Origin: Clostridia bacterium
GTDB taxonomy: Bacteria > Bacillota > DSM-521 > Neomoorellales > SLTJ01
Direction of reading: 5' to 3'
NCBI GenBank assembly: GCA_004347685.1
Contig: SLTJ01000025.1
Span: forward strand, 1-64,000
Length of the DNA: 64,000 nt
The notes below the pieces were generated by a model. It ran no database searches. It worked only from the letters and a program-made list of their open reading frames with translations, and was not told the origin of the DNA. The position numbers and the translations under genes are program-made. Shown piece after piece: positions 63,188 through 64,000 of this stretch (position 1 is the stretch's first letter; every line of letters begins with the position of its first letter).

Positions 63188-64000
63188 ATGCATAGACGAA
63201 CAGACCGGTATGGGCGGTGGATGGCAATAACCTGTTTTAGGCTTATCTTGGCGGCTACCATGGTATTAATATTCGCCGCCACTGCCACAGCTCAAGAGAC
63301 CGCGGTACGTCCGAACGAGAGACAAACTTCAGGCCCAGGCACCTTTCGTGATTTCAGCCCGGAGGACCCCGCCGGGAACTATGTTATCTTCCTGCAAAAC
63401 AAGGGAGTTGTTGCCGGCTTTCCAGATGGAACTTTCCGGCCGCAGAGTATGGCCACGCGAGCCCAGGCAGCCAAAATGCTCGCCACTTTGTTAGACCTAT
63501 ATACCTCTCAGCCAGAATCCCCCACTTATAGCGACGTACCTGAAGGACATTGGGGATACGGTTATGTCGAGGCTACCACCAAAGCCGGCCTCTGGCAAGG
63601 CTATTCCGATGGCACCTTTAGACCAGATACAGTCCTGACCCGGGCCGAAGTGGCTACCGTCCTATCGCGGCTAGTGGGGGAAAAACCTCCCATCACCACT
63701 GGGAAAATTGCTGATGTTCCCAGAGACCACTGGGCCTATATGCCCGTTGCCGAAGCCATGGAAGCTGGATTGTTGCCCCCGACCGCCACCGGGTTTTCTC
63801 CCGACGCCGCCGCCGGCAGGCTGGAATTATCCCGGGGACTCGCCCTGGCCTACACCCTCGCGCCGGAGCGGGTATGGGTAGAACTCAAGCCCAGAGTACG
63901 GGTACTGGAACCCGAGGTATGGATAACCACTGCTGCTGGCCGCCAGCCATTGACCGCCCCGGTCAGGGCGCGGGCCGGGGATATCATAGAGACCGGAAGC
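63188..64000 (+). CDS. SLH-domain surface protein (partial, runs off the window)
   Basis: First 271 residues of a longer protein, ATG at 63188 with GGGAGGCGG upstream. A signal peptide (about residues 1-36, ending ATATAQ) is followed by three SLH domains: FRDFSPEDPAGNYVIFLQNKG, VVAGFPDGTFRPQSMATRAQAAKML; YSDVPEGHWGYGYVEATTKAG, LWQGYSDGTFRPDTVLTRAEVATVL; IADVPRDHWAYMPVAEAMEAG. The last has lost the usual Y-P-D-G turn. It should attach to the secondary cell-wall polymer. Its sequence differs clearly from the two SLH proteins at 5.7-13 kb. The rest lies beyond the window. Confidence 0.9.
   Translation, partial: MHRRTDRYGRWMAITCFRLILAATMVLIFAATATAQETAVRPNERQTSGPGTFRDFSPEDPAGNYVIFLQNKGVVAGFPDGTFRPQSMATRAQAAKMLATLLDLYTSQPESPTYSDVPEGHWGYGYVEATTKAGLWQGYSDGTFRPDTVLTRAEVATVLSRLVGEKPPITTGKIADVPRDHWAYMPVAEAMEAGLLPPTATGFSPDAAAGRLELSRGLALAYTLAPERVWVELKPRVRVLEPEVWITTAAGRQPLTAPVRARAGDIIETGS

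Overview
The window looks like part of the chromosome of a GC-rich, spore-forming, S-layer-bearing anaerobic Firmicute, possibly near the Moorella/Thermoanaerobacter or Peptococcaceae lineages. The evidence is the linked sporulation genes (dpaA/dpaB, ymxH, ytaF, pdaB-like and dacF-like), the SLH-domain surface proteins, the Firmicute gene order rimP-nusA-ylxR-infB-rbfA-nrnA-truB-ribF-rpsO-pnp, and the many GTG/TTG starts. The exact taxon cannot be fixed from the sequence alone.

Left third (1-20.2 kb) is accessory and surface-related. A secreted subtilisin-like protease, an Ig-like surface protein and two large SLH proteins form an envelope locus at 1.1-13 kb. The two SLH genes diverge from each other. 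Between them lies a tyrosine recombinase gene, and a perfect 22-bp inverted repeat covers both start regions. The only strong promoter I can see in that interval faces the right-hand gene. This is the geometry of an invertible expression switch and is the most interesting candidate in the window. Just after the terminator of the right-hand SLH gene lies the 5' part of a group IIC intron with no reverse transcriptase and no domain V. The flanks (0-1 kb on the minus strand, 14.9-20.1 kb on the plus strand) hold toxin-antitoxin-like genes (HicB/HicA, DUF4160/DUF2442, an orphan antitoxin), PD-(D/E)XK/Rpn-type nucleases, and several truncated or frameshifted copies. They share C-rich spacers and near-identical promoter modules.

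Middle (20.2-38.4 kb): a small conserved trio (YvrJ, DUF2922, DUF1659), a MacA/MacB-type efflux system, then polA-mutM-ytaF-coaE-lytic transglycosylase, nicotinate phosphoribosyltransferase, a family 5 solute-binding lipoprotein, a MctB-like protein, tRNA-Leu(GAG), an ECF sigma factor with its anti-sigma factor, and 3-hydroxybutyryl-CoA dehydrogenase.

Right (38.4-62.9 kb) is almost entirely minus-strand housekeeping. Diaminopimelate/dipicolinate genes (dapB, dpaA, dpaB, asd, dapA) supply cell wall and spore core. ymxH, a dUTPase-like gene, an M16 peptidase, dacF and a pdaB-like deacetylase follow the Bacillus order. Then come cobO, a thiolase and the translation/RNA operon from pnp back to rimP. 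A promoter followed by a terminator-like hairpin precedes rimP, which suggests attenuation. IF2 carries eleven tandem 14-residue repeats. A cyclic-nucleotide-binding/DUF2225 fusion lies beyond rimP. The window ends inside a third SLH-domain protein.
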